This document shows positions 16,060-24,832 of a stretch of DNA of 54,655 nucleotides, piece after piece. The notes under the pieces were generated by a model, which did no database searches, had not been told where the DNA came from, and saw only the letters and a program-made list of their open reading frames with translations. How positions within the stretch are numbered: position 1 is the first letter of the stretch; each line of letters begins with the position of its first letter. The position numbers and the translations under genes are program-made. The stretch covers positions 1 through 54,655 of the forward strand of contig NZ_SMCQ01000020.1 of NCBI RefSeq assembly GCF_004343035.1. Direction: 5' to 3'. This DNA comes from Longibaculum muris. GTDB lineage: Bacteria > Bacillota_I > Bacilli_A > Erysipelotrichales > Coprobacillaceae.

Positions 16060-16569
16060 TTACCGCTCCGGCTCCTTTTTTGCTTTCGTCCTGTCACTGT
16101 GCGCCTGCTGCCCGGCATTTTTATTCAGGCTGTCACGCACGGACGGTTTCTGCTCCTGGGCCGGCACACACTCCCGTCTGGCCTGGGAGAGAAACAGGTC
16201 GGTAAGTCCGGGATTGCAGCGGTCCACAACAAAGTAAACACTCCGGTCATATCCGAAACCGTCCTTATCCTCACAGACCGGAACCATCTGCGCCCATGCT
16301 TTGTTGTCCCGTGAAATGCGCCCGTCGTAATCTTTCTGCCGGACCGTGTTGGCAAGGACATAAAAAATCCGGCCATAATCAAACTGCTGTAATACCTGCT
16401 GCACACATGCCGGGCCTAAACGGTTATCCCGGTAGTTGTCCGCAATGGCCTGTTCGATTGCCTCCCTGCACGCAATGTTTGCTTTGTGGGAAGCGTGGTA
16501 CTGATCCAGTTCCCCATGCTCATGCGCATAGGTGGCAGAATGAAAATAAATTGGCGTTGTATCTTTCAA
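16060..16569 (-). CDS. DUF3849-like protein with C-terminal KPSV module
   Basis: A 169-residue protein. PIYFHSATYAHEHGELDQYH, then ACREAIEQAI and the later YGRIFYVLANTV are the hallmarks of DUF3849, a domain of ICE and phage polyvalent proteins with no proven activity. The last 35 residues, KPSVRDSLNKNAG followed by a basic tail, belong to the module shared by many proteins here. The start is TTG at 16569 (GGAGGG 7 nt upstream); the longer frame gives no sensible N-terminus. Confidence 0.75.
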   Translation of the reverse strand: MKDTTPIYFHSATYAHEHGELDQYHASHKANIACREAIEQAIADNYRDNRLGPACVQQVLQQFDYGRIFYVLANTVRQKDYDGRISRDNKAWAQMVPVCEDKDGFGYDRSVYFVVDRCNPGLTDLFLSQARRECVPAQEQKPSVRDSLNKNAGQQAHSDRTKAKKEPER

Positions 16570-16658
16570 TGAAATCCCTCCAATCAAAAAGCTGCCGTAA
16601 CAGACAGCCATAATTATAGAAAAAGGGCGGGGCTGCCAATGCGCCCCGCCGAAACTGT

Positions 16659-16949
16659 TTAACCAAATATAAAATCTTTCAGGGCGCCATTTACGCCGCC
16701 GATCATGCCGACCAGCCAGGCCGCCGCCATCGGCAGGCCGTATGGGCTGATAAGGAACGCGATCACCAGCCAGGACATTCCCGGCCAGAACCCGGCAGCG
16801 AAGAACAGCGCCAGCGCTGCCAGAAGAACAATCCCTGACAGAATCCCCAGCACAGCGCCGGAAATCACAACAAGAAATTTGCAGAACAAATAAAGAATCC
16901 CTGTAACTATTACAAAGGGAAGTGCCAGCAGTTTGCCAATCAGACGCAT
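16659..16949 (-). CDS. CD1845-like small membrane protein
   Basis: A 96-residue, very hydrophobic protein with three likely membrane helices (about 8-28, 32-54 and 58-85). It resembles the CD1845 family of Tn1549-like elements, whose place next to mobilization genes is conserved but whose function is unknown. AAAGGAGGCGC precedes the ATG. Confidence 0.75.
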   Translation of the reverse strand: MRLIGKLLALPFVIVTGILYLFCKFLVVISGAVLGILSGIVLLAALALFFAAGFWPGMSWLVIAFLISPYGLPMAAAWLVGMIGGVNGALKDFIFG

Positions 16950-17093
16950 ACGTGCGCCTCCTTTCCTAATCCCATGTCCGATTTTTCAGGACATCCAGGT
17001 ATGCCCGAAGGGTATTTCAAAGAGAAGCATATTTACCCCTCCAGTAAAATTTTACCGTGCCGGCCTGCGGAAAGCAACGGCGGTTCTTCCTGT

Positions 17094-17438
17094 TTACGAA
17101 ATGTTCGCAAATCCCCGCAGCAGCTTATCCATGCCGTCCCACAGGCTGTCCAGGCGGGTGCGCAGATCGTCCACGTCGGCAGAATAAACACTTCCGGTCT
17201 CATTGGCGCGTCTGGCATACTGGTTCAGGTTATTGGAGCAGATACGAAGGAGCCGTATCATTTCCTGGATGTCGCTCATATCCAGATGGATAATATAACC
17301 GTCAACCGCCATCTTGCGCAGATATGCGGACAGGTTGGTAATGCCGAGCTCCGCCATGCGTTCCCTTACCAGCTCCGCATCCTGCTCGGACATGACGAAC
17401 TCTGTGCGGACGGATTTTTTATTATGCCCGCCCTTCAT
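17094..17438 (-). CDS. mobC: MobC-like relaxosome protein
   Basis: A 114-residue MobC-type accessory protein that would bind oriT and help the relaxase open the DNA. The N-terminus KKSVRTEFVMSEQDAELVRE has ribbon-helix-helix character, and ITNLSAYLRKMAVDGYII and ICSNNLNQYARRANETG are the conserved MobC segments. Its ATG overlaps the stop of the gene upstream; the ribosome binding site AAGGAG lies inside that gene's last Lys-Glu codons. Confidence 0.88.
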   Translation of the reverse strand: MKGGHNKKSVRTEFVMSEQDAELVRERMAELGITNLSAYLRKMAVDGYIIHLDMSDIQEMIRLLRICSNNLNQYARRANETGSVYSADVDDLRTRLDSLWDGMDKLLRGFANIS

Positions 17439-18133
17439 CGTTCCGGCTCCTTTTTCGGGGCAGGCGGTTTATGGGTGGGGGCGGTTGTCCGGGACTCTTT
17501 GAGCCTTCCGCGCAAGGTATTCTTTTTCAGGCCGTCAATATATTCTTTTATATTGCCATTTGTGGCATGGCAGGAGCGTTTGAGCCGTTCCCGTCTCAGG
17601 ATTACGGCAAGCTCCCGCTCGTCCTTTGGCAGATCGGTCATCGACTTTGGGCTCCCATGTACCGGCATCAGCTCATTCATAAGCTGTCTCCGATCCTGAT
17701 AAGGAAGCGTGATACTGGCTCCGTCCTCAAACACAACGGCCACTTTACCAATGGGGCAGGTCAGCAACTTTACCCGTTCCACATGAGCCCCATATTCAAG
17801 CGGGTATATATCGCCGACCACTTTTCCGTCTTGCACGTCTTTGATCGAGAGGGCATAGGCAAGAACCGGGTCTTTTGTCTGTTCATGGTAAAACTTCCAC
17901 ACATTATTTGCATGGCTGCCCTCCAGATAGACCTCCCATTCCCGCAGGGTATAGGTGCCGCACGGCCTCGACATCCAGAGAAGCCGCCGGTCCTCCGGTT
18001 CTCCCGATAGAGCCAGCTTTGGGATCAGCTCTTTATCCATATCAAAATCATCCTTGTAGTGTTGCGTGTGCAGCTCCATGATCTGCCCCAGGCTGTCCAG
18101 TATATCCACGCCCTCAAATCTTACCGCGCCCAT
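17435..18133 (-). CDS. Hypothetical accessory protein with basic tail
   Basis: A 232-residue soluble protein that I do not recognise. The central part (about 40-190) looks folded, mixed alpha/beta, including WMSRPCGTYTLREWEVYLEG and a beta-rich KLLTCPIGKVAVVFEDG. The C-terminus, LRGRLKESRTTAPTHK and a run ending KKEPER, is a weak form of the shared C-terminal module. Start and stop overlap both neighbours, so it is translated as part of a coupled chain leading into mobC. Confidence 0.7.
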   Translation of the reverse strand: MGAVRFEGVDILDSLGQIMELHTQHYKDDFDMDKELIPKLALSGEPEDRRLLWMSRPCGTYTLREWEVYLEGSHANNVWKFYHEQTKDPVLAYALSIKDVQDGKVVGDIYPLEYGAHVERVKLLTCPIGKVAVVFEDGASITLPYQDRRQLMNELMPVHGSPKSMTDLPKDERELAVILRRERLKRSCHATNGNIKEYIDGLKKNTLRGRLKESRTTAPTHKPPAPKKEPER

Positions 18134-19074
18134 CAGCGTTCCCTCTCTGCCATCAACGGCGCTGCCTGTTTTGCTTCATGCTCCGAACGTTCCGCCTTCA
18201 GCCGTTCCATCAGGGAAGGTTTCTCCGGCGTTTCCTCCAGCAGCGTCTCCGGGGCAAGCTCCCGGATTTCCTCGTAAGTCTGCCCGTCCGTCAGGTCGGG
18301 GCGCTCCGGCGGTTCGTTGTTGAGGCGTCCGTCCAGCATATTGTAATTGCCGGTCTGTCCTTCCTCGTAAAGCTCCGCATTACGCAGATAGCTCTCCGGC
18401 GCCTGGAAGGGCTGTCCGGCAAACATGATCTCCCTATGGGGCGTAAACTGTGAGAGCACGCCGTCCCGGAGCCTTGCAAATTCTTCATACTGGCCCAGGG
18501 TAAGGCCGCGCTCCAGCATTTCCGCCTGGGTATGCGCCCAGCCCTCCCCATAGAGAAAATAGTACATATCCGGCTGGTCGCAGACAAAGCACAGGGAGCC
18601 GTCCTGGTTGTCATAATAAGATGCCTGCATATCCTGATAGTGGCAGCGTTCCTCACGTCCCAGGTACACCCGGTTATCTGCGCCCAGCATGGCGACCATG
18701 CCCGCATAGTTGCTGTGGACCGCAGAGCGGATTCCCACCAATGGGTCCGCCTCCGGCATGATCTGCCTGCCGGGAATCTCATTGCGCTTTTCCGCTGCGT
18801 CATTTCTCGGCGCCACTTCCTCATGGGCGCGGGCATCCAAATCCGGCTGTGCCGCACGTTTTTTAATTGCGCCCGGTTCCGGCTCTTTTTCCTCCACATA
18901 GTAGCGGACATTCGCCGTGGCATGGCGGCCGGCTTCGTCCGCATAATCCTGGGCGGCTTTTTCAGAATCAAATTCCAGAGGCTTTCCGTCCTCTTTGCAC
19001 CAGCCCTCCGCACGTCCAAAAATGGAAGAGCCGCTGCGGACCGCCCACACGCCGTATACTTTTTCTTTTCCCAT
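18133..19074 (-). CDS. Hypothetical accessory protein with KPSL module
   Basis: A 313-residue acidic protein. The N-terminus VYGVWAVRSGSSIFGRAEGW resembles the small domains that open many ICE polyvalent proteins (a viroplasmin/RNase HI-like N-terminal fold, residues 1-65, is possible). The middle (about 115-250) includes YYDNQDGSLCFVCDQPDMYY and is not recognised. The end, KPSLMERLKAERSEHE, is the shared module. GGTAAGGAGGG precedes the ATG. Confidence 0.7.
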   Translation of the reverse strand: MGKEKVYGVWAVRSGSSIFGRAEGWCKEDGKPLEFDSEKAAQDYADEAGRHATANVRYYVEEKEPEPGAIKKRAAQPDLDARAHEEVAPRNDAAEKRNEIPGRQIMPEADPLVGIRSAVHSNYAGMVAMLGADNRVYLGREERCHYQDMQASYYDNQDGSLCFVCDQPDMYYFLYGEGWAHTQAEMLERGLTLGQYEEFARLRDGVLSQFTPHREIMFAGQPFQAPESYLRNAELYEEGQTGNYNMLDGRLNNEPPERPDLTDGQTYEEIRELAPETLLEETPEKPSLMERLKAERSEHEAKQAAPLMAERER

Positions 19075-19085
19075 CCTGACCCTCC

Positions 19086-19724
19086 TTACCGTTCCTGCTG
19101 TTTCGGCGTTTTCTGCTTTTTGTCCGGTTCCGCCGTCTTTGTTTCTTTTATCTGCTGCCGGACCGAGGCCCTGTGCTCCGGCTCCCTTTCGGAATCCGTG
19201 ATATTGACATACTCGCCGATGATGTTCAGCGCCTCATGGTAGCTGCCGGAAGCAAACACCCGGTCCGACATTTCTTTTGCCTGGTCCGCCATATCATTCC
19301 TGCGGAGGGTGCGGGCCGCAATCCCTACCAGGTTGAAAACATTCCCGTCCTGGCCGATCAACGCGCAGTCCGGTTTCTCCGGCTCCGGCGAAGGCTCACT
19401 GATAAAGCCGCCCAGACGGTTCGGTACAAAATCGGATAGCCAGGTACCCCCGAAATCCGCATGGGTCTGTAACCGCCAGATGGCAAGTTTCCCGATGTCC
19501 AGCTTTACATCCTCGAAAGGGTAGAGCAGGCAGGTAAGCTCCCCATACTGGAAAGCTGAAACGTCCTCAAATTTACTGCCGTCCTTCAAAATGCCCGCCT
19601 CGGTGAACATATCATTGATCCCGTCCACCCATTCCTTCAAATCCCCGCCGCAGCCCTGCAGGATCAGGCCGTCTTTGCCCTCCATGCCCCGCAGGTCATC
19701 AGTTGTGATCGTGTTGATATTCAT
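19086..19724 (-). CDS. Hypothetical accessory protein with ASVRQQI module
   Basis: A 212-residue acidic protein. It starts MNINTITTDDLRGMEGKDGL, continues ILQGCGGDLKEWVDGINDMF and has a middle region (GTWLSDFVPNRLGGF) of a conserved ICE family whose function is unknown to me. The C-terminal RASVRQQIKETKTA plus basic tail fits the shared module. GATAGGAGGCGG precedes the ATG. It lies in a row of four proteins with the same kind of tail. Confidence 0.7.
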   Translation of the reverse strand: MNINTITTDDLRGMEGKDGLILQGCGGDLKEWVDGINDMFTEAGILKDGSKFEDVSAFQYGELTCLLYPFEDVKLDIGKLAIWRLQTHADFGGTWLSDFVPNRLGGFISEPSPEPEKPDCALIGQDGNVFNLVGIAARTLRRNDMADQAKEMSDRVFASGSYHEALNIIGEYVNITDSEREPEHRASVRQQIKETKTAEPDKKQKTPKQQER

Positions 19725-19735
19725 AAAACCGCCTC

Positions 19736-20266
19736 CTATCGTTCCTGTTGATGGTTGGTTTTCTGCCGGGTGGCTTTAGCCTCCGGCTGTTTTTTTAGCT
19801 GCTTACGGACGGAAGGCTTTACTGCTGGCTGCCACATATCCGTTAAAATGGCAGAGGCCGGCTGTTCCCATTCCTTCCCGAATCCACGGATCACAGTCCC
19901 GTACATGATCCCGTTATCCGCAAACATTTTCAAAGTGTCAAAGGCCCGGTCAAATAATTCTATATTCCTTGCATCCACGCTGGGCGCAAAATGGATCACT
20001 CCTACAGGGTAATCCCCTCCGGTACCGACCCAGCCCCGGACAAATGCATCATAACCCTTTGTAATGCCGGCAGCCGCAAGCTCACCGGCATGGCTGGAAT
20101 CCAACAGACTTGTCACTGCATACTGCCGGCCTAAGACCAGCAGCCCTGTGTCCGGGTTATACATGAAGCGCCGGTTGTCAATCTGCTGTATGTCAATGGC
20201 CTGCGTCCATGTGTCGATCCGCATAATTTCCGGTACAATCGGTATTTTTACTTTTTCGATAAACAT
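19736..20266 (-). CDS. Hypothetical accessory protein with KPSV module
   Basis: A 176-residue protein, no recognised domain. Residues 1-135 look globular (RRFMYNPDTGLLVLGRQYAV and GYDAFVRGWVGTGGDYPVGV). The end, KPSVRKQLKKQPEAKATRQ, matches the shared module well. The ATG at 20266 stands only 1 nt after GGAGG, too close for normal initiation, while the third codon, ATC at 20260, is at ideal spacing. Confidence 0.7.
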   Translation of the reverse strand: MFIEKVKIPIVPEIMRIDTWTQAIDIQQIDNRRFMYNPDTGLLVLGRQYAVTSLLDSSHAGELAAAGITKGYDAFVRGWVGTGGDYPVGVIHFAPSVDARNIELFDRAFDTLKMFADNGIMYGTVIRGFGKEWEQPASAILTDMWQPAVKPSVRKQLKKQPEAKATRQKTNHQQER

Positions 20267-20285
20267 CCCTCCCGATTTTTCCGTC

Positions 20286-20398
20286 TGTCCGCAACTTAGG
20301 GCTGCTTCAGGGCGCCGGAGTATTCTTATTCAGCCGCCCCTTAAACCGGGTTCCGAAATCCTTGAAAATCAAGCCTCTTTTTGGTTAAGTTGCGGACA
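20286..20398. repeat. 113-bp element bounded by a perfect 13-bp inverted repeat
   Basis: TGTCCGCAACTTA at 20286-20298 and its exact complement at 20386-20398 enclose 87 bp that contain further short self-complementary parts (GGGCG/CGCCC and CTTGA-AAA-TCAAG). It lies right after the stop of the cysteine-rich gene (20401). No target-site duplication is visible and there is no T-run, so it is more likely a structured RNA or protein-binding site than a miniature transposon or terminator. Confidence 0.5.
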
Positions 20399-20400
20399 TA

Positions 20401-20778
20401 TTACACCTGGTTCTGCCTGATCCGGCGCTTGCGTTCCCGCTCGGATTTCCGTCTGGCAAAGGCGCGGCAGGAATCCGAACAATATGCCTGGCTGGTGGTG
20501 GGAAGATACGCCCTGCCGCAGACCGGGCAGGTTTTCTGTTTCAGGGAAGTGTCCTCGCCCGTAAGGGCAGATTCCAGAGCCGGGTCCGTCGGCAGCACCG
20601 CCTCCCGAAAGTAGCGGCAGAAAGAGCCGGTCCACCATTTATGCAGCATATAACAGGGGCAGTCCAAAGGGCGGCAGAGCTTATCCTGGCTGTCATAATT
20701 GGCGCACAGCTCCGTCACCTGCCTTCGGACCGCCGCCCGTTCCTGCCTGGTTAATTCCCGTGAGGGCGGCCCGCTCAT
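20401..20778 (-). CDS. Cysteine-rich VLP-type protein
   Basis: A 125-residue protein with eight cysteines. The first half has CANYDSQDKLCRPLDCPCYM and a later FCRYFREAVLP, which contains the VLP residues of the family name; the second half is a zinc finger, CPVCGRAYLPTTSQAYCSDS followed by another Cys, with a very basic C-terminus. DNA or RNA binding is plausible. It overlaps the start of topB by 4 bp and is co-transcribed with it. An identical arrangement is common in Tn1549-type elements. Confidence 0.82.
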   Translation of the reverse strand: MSGPPSRELTRQERAAVRRQVTELCANYDSQDKLCRPLDCPCYMLHKWWTGSFCRYFREAVLPTDPALESALTGEDTSLKQKTCPVCGRAYLPTTSQAYCSDSCRAFARRKSERERKRRIRQNQV

Positions 20779-22883
20779 TTCCCCCTGCCTTTCTTCGCCG
20801 GGAATTCCAGCCTGAAATTTACATATTTTCCACCCGTGTCATCCAGCAGCACCACCGCGTCATATGTCTTTCCGGTCTTTCCGCTGTAAAGCCCGGACAT
20901 GGAAACGCGGCCCTCTTTCAGAAGGGCCGCCGCAACAGGCTTTGTTATGGTTTTTTTCTTGCCGGAAAAGAACTTATTGTCTTTCCACAGCGCAAAGGAG
21001 CAGTCCCGGTTATCGCAGAAGAACCCTTTTTTGCCCTCATACACGGAAGTACCGCAGCGGGGGCAGGTACCGACAGCTTCACGCCCATTTCTTTTTGCGT
21101 CCGGGAACAGGCCCGAAAAACGTTCCTCCGGGGCATGGTGTTCCTTTACCAGCGCACGGCTCATATCCGCGATCTGCCCCATAAAAGTATCTGCGGCCAG
21201 CTCGCCGCGTTCCACCTGCTTTAACATGGATTCCCATTCCGCCGTCAGGACAGGAGATTTGATGTTATCCGGCAGCACCAGGATCAGGTTTCTGCCTTTC
21301 TCCGTGGGGATAAGCTGTTTCTTCCTGCGCTCCACAAAACCGGCAGATACCAGTTTCTCCAGTATGGCGGCACGGGTGGCCGGGGTGCCTAACCCCTTGC
21401 GCTCGGCGTCCTCCGGCATGTCCCCGGTACCGGCGGTCTCCATTGCCGCCAGAAGGGAATCCTCCGTATAGTGCTTCGGCGGGGATGTCTTGCCTTCCCG
21501 GACGCCAGCAGACACCTTTTCAAAGGTCTGGCCCTCCTGCAGCGGCGGCAGGGCAGCATCTTCACTTTCTTTTTCTTCCGTCTTAGACTGTTTCAGGCCC
21601 ATGCGGTGAAGGCGTTCCACTTCCTTCCATCCTGTCTGCAGCACGGCTTTTCCCTTTGCCGTGAAGGAATGGCCCCGGCAGTCCAGAACCGCCGTTACCG
21701 CCTCAAACCGGTGGACCTGGGCCGTGGCAGAAAGGAGCCTTGCGGCGATCAGCGTCAGTACATCCCGCTCCCCGGAAGGAAGCTCCGATAAATCCGTCCG
21801 GGCAATCTCCACCGTAGGGATAATCGCGTGATGGTCGGTGACTTTGCTGCCATCCGTCACGCGGCCAATATCCGGTTCCCCGGCGCATCCCTTCCCAAAG
21901 GGCGTATTGCCCCGCAGCCAGAGGACCAGGGAAGCGGCGGTTGCCTGCATATCCTCCGTCAGATACTGGCTGTCCGTCCGGGGATAGGTCGCCAGTTTTT
22001 TCTCATAAAGCGACTGCACATAGTCAAGGGTCTGCTGAGCCGTATAACCATAAATGCGGTTACATTCCCGCTGTAAGGTTGTCAGATCGTACAGGCGGGG
22101 CGGCTGTACCGTCTTGGCCTGCTTTTCCACGGACAGCACCGAAGCGGCCTGCCCGTCACTTTCCATACGGATTTTTTCAGCCCCCGCCTTATCCGGCAGC
22201 TTTTCGCCGGAGGCAGTAAAGCCGCCGCAGGTGATTTCCGGCACATAAAAGGGTCTGCTTGTAAATGCCTGAATATCCGCCTCCCGCCGTACCAAAAGCG
22301 CCAGCGTTGGCGACATTACCCGCCCCACATTCAGCGTCGTGCCATACAGGACGGAGAAAAGCCGGGTGGCGTTAATGCCGATCAGCCAGTCAGCCCCGGC
22401 CCGGCAGACCGCCGCGTCATAGAGCTTATCGTAGTCGCTGCCAGGACGCAGGTGTTCAAAGCCGTCCCGGATTGCCGCATCCTCCATACTGGAAATCCAG
22501 AGGCGTTCCATTGGTTTGCTGCATCCGGCATATTGATAGACAAGGCGGAAGATCAGCTCGCCCTCACGTCCGGCGTCGGTACCACACACCACAGAATCCA
22601 CCCGTTTGTCTTTCATCAGCCGGCACAGAAGGTCAAGCTGCTTTTTCTTATCCTTCGGCACTCCGTATTTCCATTCTTCCGGCAGGATCGGCAGATCGCC
22701 ATAACGCCATCTGGCATACTGTTCCCCGTAAGCCTCCGGCTGCGCAAGCTCCAGAAGGTGCCCCACGCACCAGCTTACCAGATAGCCGCCGCCCTCCATG
22801 TAGCCGTCTTTTTTCTCATTTGCGCCCAGGACCGCCGCCAGCGATATGGCGACGGAGGGCTTTTCCGCAATTACTAACTTCAA
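20775..22883 (-). CDS. topB: DNA topoisomerase III
   Basis: A 702-residue type IA topoisomerase that relaxes and decatenates DNA during element replication or transfer. The toprim domain opens MKLVIAEKPSVA, with the acidic DAGREGELI further on. The active-site Tyr lies in ATYPRTDSQYL. The C-terminus carries a four-Cys zinc ribbon (CPRCG and CDNRDCSF) and a final basic FPAKKGRG tail. The start is TTG at 22883, 10 nt from GGAGG; the frame upstream of it is not conserved-looking. TopB genes are typical of Tn1549-type ICEs. Confidence 0.95.
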   Translation of the reverse strand: MKLVIAEKPSVAISLAAVLGANEKKDGYMEGGGYLVSWCVGHLLELAQPEAYGEQYARWRYGDLPILPEEWKYGVPKDKKKQLDLLCRLMKDKRVDSVVCGTDAGREGELIFRLVYQYAGCSKPMERLWISSMEDAAIRDGFEHLRPGSDYDKLYDAAVCRAGADWLIGINATRLFSVLYGTTLNVGRVMSPTLALLVRREADIQAFTSRPFYVPEITCGGFTASGEKLPDKAGAEKIRMESDGQAASVLSVEKQAKTVQPPRLYDLTTLQRECNRIYGYTAQQTLDYVQSLYEKKLATYPRTDSQYLTEDMQATAASLVLWLRGNTPFGKGCAGEPDIGRVTDGSKVTDHHAIIPTVEIARTDLSELPSGERDVLTLIAARLLSATAQVHRFEAVTAVLDCRGHSFTAKGKAVLQTGWKEVERLHRMGLKQSKTEEKESEDAALPPLQEGQTFEKVSAGVREGKTSPPKHYTEDSLLAAMETAGTGDMPEDAERKGLGTPATRAAILEKLVSAGFVERRKKQLIPTEKGRNLILVLPDNIKSPVLTAEWESMLKQVERGELAADTFMGQIADMSRALVKEHHAPEERFSGLFPDAKRNGREAVGTCPRCGTSVYEGKKGFFCDNRDCSFALWKDNKFFSGKKKTITKPVAAALLKEGRVSMSGLYSGKTGKTYDAVVLLDDTGGKYVNFRLEFPAKKGRGK

Positions 22884-22937
22884 TTCCTGTAAACCTCCAT
22901 TTCTTTGAAATAGAAAAGCCAGCATGGCAGCCGCCCT

Positions 22938-23963
22938 TTATAAGCCCGGTTCCTGCCGGGTTTTCTGACTTTCTCTGGGTTCCTTTGCCTCCTTTTCCCG
23001 GATCTTTGCTTTATTTGCGGAAAGCCGCTCCAAAAGCCCTTTTTCCTGTTTCCGCCCCAGGGTTTTCGCTGTCCGGTCATAATACTGCACCTTATCGGAG
23101 AGCAAATCCTCCGGCGCCACTTGGGAAGCATTCACTTCTTTTACCATATCCTCCAGTTCCTTTGCCTGCATATTCCCGTTATCCGGCACAATCAGGACTT
23201 CATGGATGGATGATGGAAGGACGTAAAAATCGGAACCGACCAGATCCCCGATTTTATCCAGTACGCCATCCCGCGCCAGGACCCCGGCGCCATCCAATCT
23301 GCTCTGGTTCGTCAGGACATACATAGGCACAGCGCCAGTTTCTATCGGTTCCGGTTGGTTAAACAGATTCGTAGGTTTAGCAGAAAACATAATCTCTGAC
23401 ATCACATCATCCATCGTATATAAGCAGACAGGGCTCCTGGCACTTTCTGCTGTAACTGCGTCATGGTGAAGCTGCTCCGGCGTAATCCCCCAAAGTCCCA
23501 GCATGTCATTTGTAATTATAGCCGAAGCTGTCCCTTCGCTGCCCTCCATGACCTGAATCCGGTAAGATGCCGCCAGTTCCCCACATGCAGTACAGGGTTT
23601 ATCTTTCAGATATTCCTGATTCTTTTCCGGGTCGCACAGACGGATAGCAAGCAGCGGCCTGGCTGTTTCATAATCCTCCAATCCCTTCACGTCAATAGGA
23701 AGCTCCAAACTGCTCTCCATTTTTATCTGTGCGAGTTCTTTCATTATATCCTCCATCGGACGGCCTTTTCCAAACTGTTCCCCATAGTGCTCCAGATAAA
23801 TGGTTGGCGTAACCGTTTCATCATCCCTTCGGATGATGAGCCCGGTAAGGGTCCGGTCATTCCCTTTTGTGACTTCTTTTAAGGAAATATCTGCATCCTG
23901 GTAGTCCGCCGGCAGATATTCCCGTATATGGTTTTTGATATATTCTGCAAATTCCTGGTTCAT
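22938..23963 (-). CDS. DUF5688-like protein
   Basis: A 341-residue acidic protein resembling DUF5688, common in Lachnospiraceae ICEs. The N-terminal 70 residues include VTPTIYLEHYGEQFGKGRPM; the central part has LWGITPEQLHHDAV and the C-terminal half SDFYVLPSSIHEVLIVPDNG. The last 35 residues, LLERLSANKAKIREKE plus a charged tail, resemble the shared C-terminal module but lack the PS pair. Function is unknown. It ends 55 nt before the topB start, and its own start overlaps the DUF3789-like gene. Confidence 0.78.
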   Translation of the reverse strand: MNQEFAEYIKNHIREYLPADYQDADISLKEVTKGNDRTLTGLIIRRDDETVTPTIYLEHYGEQFGKGRPMEDIMKELAQIKMESSLELPIDVKGLEDYETARPLLAIRLCDPEKNQEYLKDKPCTACGELAASYRIQVMEGSEGTASAIITNDMLGLWGITPEQLHHDAVTAESARSPVCLYTMDDVMSEIMFSAKPTNLFNQPEPIETGAVPMYVLTNQSRLDGAGVLARDGVLDKIGDLVGSDFYVLPSSIHEVLIVPDNGNMQAKELEDMVKEVNASQVAPEDLLSDKVQYYDRTAKTLGRKQEKGLLERLSANKAKIREKEAKEPRESQKTRQEPGL

Positions 23964-24094
23964 TCATTTCCCTCCCGTTTCCTGTTTTCTGGCCATTCAT
24001 CTTCCTGCTTTCCGGCCTGTAAAAGACACATCAGCACGATGCCGGCAGACATTCCTCCGGTGAATGTAAGAAAGTGTGTAATCATGCTCCACAT
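23960..24094 (-). CDS. DUF3789-like single-span membrane protein
   Basis: A 44-residue peptide: one membrane helix (THFLTFTGGMSAGIVLMCLL) followed by a charged tail. TAGGAGG stands before the ATG at 24094. It resembles the DUF3789 family of ICE micro-proteins. Its end overlaps the DUF5688-like gene by 4 bp, so the two are coupled. Confidence 0.75.
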   Translation of the reverse strand: MWSMITHFLTFTGGMSAGIVLMCLLQAGKQEDEWPENRKREGNE

Positions 24095-24118
24095 AAAAAT
24101 CCTCCTAAAATTGGGTAA

Positions 24119-24145
24119 AGAAAAACGCCCACCGGAAAGTGAGCG
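24119..24145 (-). terminator. Terminator after the SLOG gene
   Basis: On the minus strand the stem CGCTCAC/GTGGGCG (one G-T pair, 6-nt loop) is followed by TTTTTCTTT. It lies between the SLOG gene and the DUF3789-like gene and may reduce read-through. Confidence 0.65.
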
Positions 24146-24173
24146 TATCATCAAGTATCAGTTTTTTGTTATT

Positions 24174-24683
24174 TCATTTTCTTCTCGCTCCGGGTTGCCC
24201 TGGCAGGATAATCTCCCCAACCGGGATTTCCCGCAGCTCTTTCTTCATCTGGTGCGCAAACCGGATCGTCCTGACCGTGCCGCCTTTTTCCCTCCCGTCA
24301 TACACGGCGATCACCCGGTCCGAATGTTCGGCCATGTAGCGGTTCCGGTGGGAATAGACGCTGGGGTGGTATTTTTCCTGCATGACAACAACATCCGCAC
24401 AGGCCTCCAGCATTTCATAAGTCCGGCTCTTTTCCATCAGGCTGTCCAGGCGCTTTTGATAAGGGATAACCGCAACCAGCTCCAGCACCGGATTTGTCTT
24501 TTTCTTTTCCAGTACGATCTCCGCGAAATACTGGTCCACACCATCCGCAAAGCCGCTCATAAAGCGGGTAAACCCGTCCGCAACGGCAGAATCGATTTCA
24601 CGCCGCAGGGCCGTTTTTACACGGCCTATCTCTTTCTGCGGTAAATTCCTGTGCCCGGTGACAGAGCATGTCTTTCCTTCCAT
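24174..24683 (-). CDS. SLOG-family (DUF1273-like) protein
   Basis: A 169-residue Rossmann-like protein. SVTGHRNLP at the N-terminus, then FMSGFADGVDQYFAEIV and the later YDGREKGGTVRTIRFA, mark it as an SLOG/DUF1273 protein (YpsA-like). Such domains bind nucleotide-derived ligands; the exact role in ICEs is unknown. The ATG at 24683 is preferred, since GGAGG lies 8 nt upstream; the upstream ATG overlaps that site. Promoter boxes at 24727-24755 are well formed. Confidence 0.85.
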   Translation of the reverse strand: MEGKTCSVTGHRNLPQKEIGRVKTALRREIDSAVADGFTRFMSGFADGVDQYFAEIVLEKKKTNPVLELVAVIPYQKRLDSLMEKSRTYEMLEACADVVVMQEKYHPSVYSHRNRYMAEHSDRVIAVYDGREKGGTVRTIRFAHQMKKELREIPVGEIILPGQPGARRK

Positions 24684-24726
24684 CTTCTTTTCCTCCATCC
24701 GATAGTTATTATTCTTTATTTCTCAA

Positions 24727-24780
24727 ATTATAATAGATTTGTTTTAGCGTTTCAACGCAAATACCCTCTTTTATTTTGCG
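24727..24780 (-). promoter_or_regulatory. Promoter of the SLOG operon with a shared dyad
   Basis: On the minus strand -35 TTGAAA (24750-24755), 17 bp, -10 TATAAT (24727-24732). Next to the -35 box an inverted repeat, CGCAAA and TTTGCG (about 24756-24780, 13 bp apart), occupies the gap to the divergent XRE gene. It could be the operator through which that XRE protein controls both directions. Confidence 0.6.
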
Positions 24781-24832
24781 AATAAGGACAGGGCGTAAGG
24801 TACAATCTATTACGGAATAGGAGGTAATGGCA

